From Dehalococcoidales bacterium (GTDB lineage Bacteria > Chloroflexota > Dehalococcoidia > Dehalococcoidales > JAQTVP01), in contig JAQTVP010000018.1 in the NCBI GenBank assembly GCA_028707015.1, positions 1 through 14,416 of the forward strand: DNA of 14,416 nt, in the 5' to 3' direction. The notes below the pieces were generated by a model. That model had not been told where the DNA came from, did no database searches, and saw only the letters and a program-made list of their open reading frames with translations. Below, piece by piece: positions 13,574-14,416 of this stretch. Position 1 is the first letter of the stretch, and every line of letters starts with the position of its first letter. The position numbers and the translations under genes were made by a program.

Positions 13574-14416
13574 ACGGCTGAATATTCGCCAGATAACAGA
13601 AGAATTTGAGAAAAGCCTTTCTCCTTATGCTGCGAAAAGTGTGATGTCGCGTGGGAGAGCCAGGCCTGAGGAAGATTGTGCAGTTCGTACTGTTTTTCAT
13701 CGTGATCGTGACCGCATAATACATTGTAAGGCATTCCACCGTCTCAAGCATAAAACACAGGTATTTATTGCTCCCTTGGGGGACCACTATGTGACACGAC
13801 TTACACATACTCTTGAAGTAGCTCAAATAGCTCGTACTATAGCTCGGTCCCTGAAACTTAATGAAGATTTGACTGAAGCTATTAGTTTGGGGCATGATTT
13901 AGGCCATACTCCTTTTGGTCATATCGGTGAGGAGCTATTGAATGAACTTTATTACGATGGATTCAGGCATAATGAACAGAGCCTGCGGGTTGTTGATATT
14001 CTGGAGAATAATGGACAAGGACTTAATCTTACTTGGGAGGTAAGAGACGGCATCTTGAATCATTCTAAACCACAAACAGATATCTGGGGTAAAGACTGGG
14101 GAGAAGTTAATACTTTTGAAGGTGAAATATGCAAAATTTCGGACATCGTTGCCTATCTTAACCATGATATTGATGATGCGATAAGAGCTGGAATAATTAC
14201 TGAGAGTGATTTGCCCTTGTCTACTATTCAGGGGTTAGGCAGTTCCCATTCACAACGAATTAATACCATGGTTTGTGATATTATTGAATGTTCCTGGGTA
14301 GTTAGTGGCCATGGTGAAATAGATAATCCTGTTATCGGTATGAGTCCTCAAGTTTTAGAAATGAGTAATAATCTGCGCGAGTTTCTCTTTGAGAGAGTAT
14401 ATAAATTACGCTCTGC
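13566..14416 (+). CDS. dgt: HD-domain deoxyguanosinetriphosphate triphosphohydrolase-like protein, C-terminus cut by window edge
   Basis: dNTP triphosphohydrolases split dNTPs into the nucleoside and triphosphate and so adjust dNTP pools. The 283 codons visible are open to the right edge. The N-terminus has the short-type dGTPase signature 'SRGRARPEEDCAVRTVFHRDRDRIIHCKAFHRLKHKTQVF'. The HD metal site is complete: H81 in 'TRLTHTLEV', H110-D111 in 'SLGHDLGHTPFGHIGE', and D193 in 'KISDIVAYLNHDIDDA'. The ATG overlaps the end of ppsA by eight bases with only a weak purine run ahead, so translation is probably coupled. Members of this type have about 330-400 residues, so some 50-110 are missing. 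Which dNTP is preferred cannot be told. In relatives, DNA primase and a sigma factor often follow. Confidence 0.94.
   Translation, partial: MIKRLNIRQITEEFEKSLSPYAAKSVMSRGRARPEEDCAVRTVFHRDRDRIIHCKAFHRLKHKTQVFIAPLGDHYVTRLTHTLEVAQIARTIARSLKLNEDLTEAISLGHDLGHTPFGHIGEELLNELYYDGFRHNEQSLRVVDILENNGQGLNLTWEVRDGILNHSKPQTDIWGKDWGEVNTFEGEICKISDIVAYLNHDIDDAIRAGIITESDLPLSTIQGLGSSHSQRINTMVCDIIECSWVVSGHGEIDNPVIGMSPQVLEMSNNLREFLFERVYKLRS

Noticed and set aside
13024..14165. Minus-strand open frames opposite ppsA and dgt
   Set aside because: They are shadows of two strongly conserved enzymes and have no plausible start signals or family resemblance.
1..14416. Defence island, phage, transposon, toxin-antitoxin pair or CRISPR array
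   Set aside because: Every long frame is accounted for by housekeeping, transport or small conserved genes; I saw no spaced direct repeats, transposase or integrase motifs.

Overview
This is an AT-rich stretch of a bacterial chromosome made almost entirely of housekeeping genes. I see no rRNA, tRNA, insertion sequence, phage gene or CRISPR array. The order ppsA then dgt, the rpsP-khpA-rimM cluster, and the style of the proteins resemble Dehalococcoidia-like Chloroflexota. That placement is an inference from memory of gene content; no marker phylogeny was done.

Layout. (1) Bases 1-1458, minus strand: a family 5 substrate-binding lipoprotein of a peptide-type ABC transporter, cut by the left edge. 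(2) 1740-5405, minus strand: a run reading nfi (endonuclease V), prfB (release factor 2), a secreted gluzincin-type metallopeptidase, then a broken radC. The nfi promoter sits so close to the ATG that the mRNA is probably leaderless. prfB is full length only through the classical +1 programmed frameshift at CTT TGA C. radC has a one-base frameshift and an in-frame TAG. (3) 5773-8441, plus strand: a strong sigma70-type promoter, then rpsP (S16), khpA (KH protein), a membrane-anchored zinc-ribbon/PQQ-like propeller protein, and rimM. trmD, often next to rimM, is absent here. (4) 8591-9820, minus strand: a cation/proton antiporter convergent with rimM, with about 370 bases of gene-free DNA upstream that holds a perfect inverted repeat. 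(5) 10188-11117, minus strand: a DUF151 bifunctional-nuclease-family protein, followed by a small zinc-ribbon protein. (6) 11315-14416, plus strand: ppsA (PEP synthase) overlapping dgt (HD-domain dNTP triphosphohydrolase), which runs off the right edge. The DUF151 gene and ppsA diverge from a 197-base spacer with a promoter facing each way.

How the genes relate. Two clusters concern translation: prfB, with autoregulatory recoding, and rpsP/khpA/rimM, for small-subunit protein, RNA binding and 16S maturation. nfi, dgt and the decayed radC relate to DNA or nucleotide quality. ppsA supplies phosphoenolpyruvate from pyruvate. The most unusual items are the propeller gene inside the ribosomal operon, the probable leaderless nfi transcript, and the doubly broken radC beside a gene that uses real programmed frameshifting. 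I did not find a convincing new defence or mobile system.
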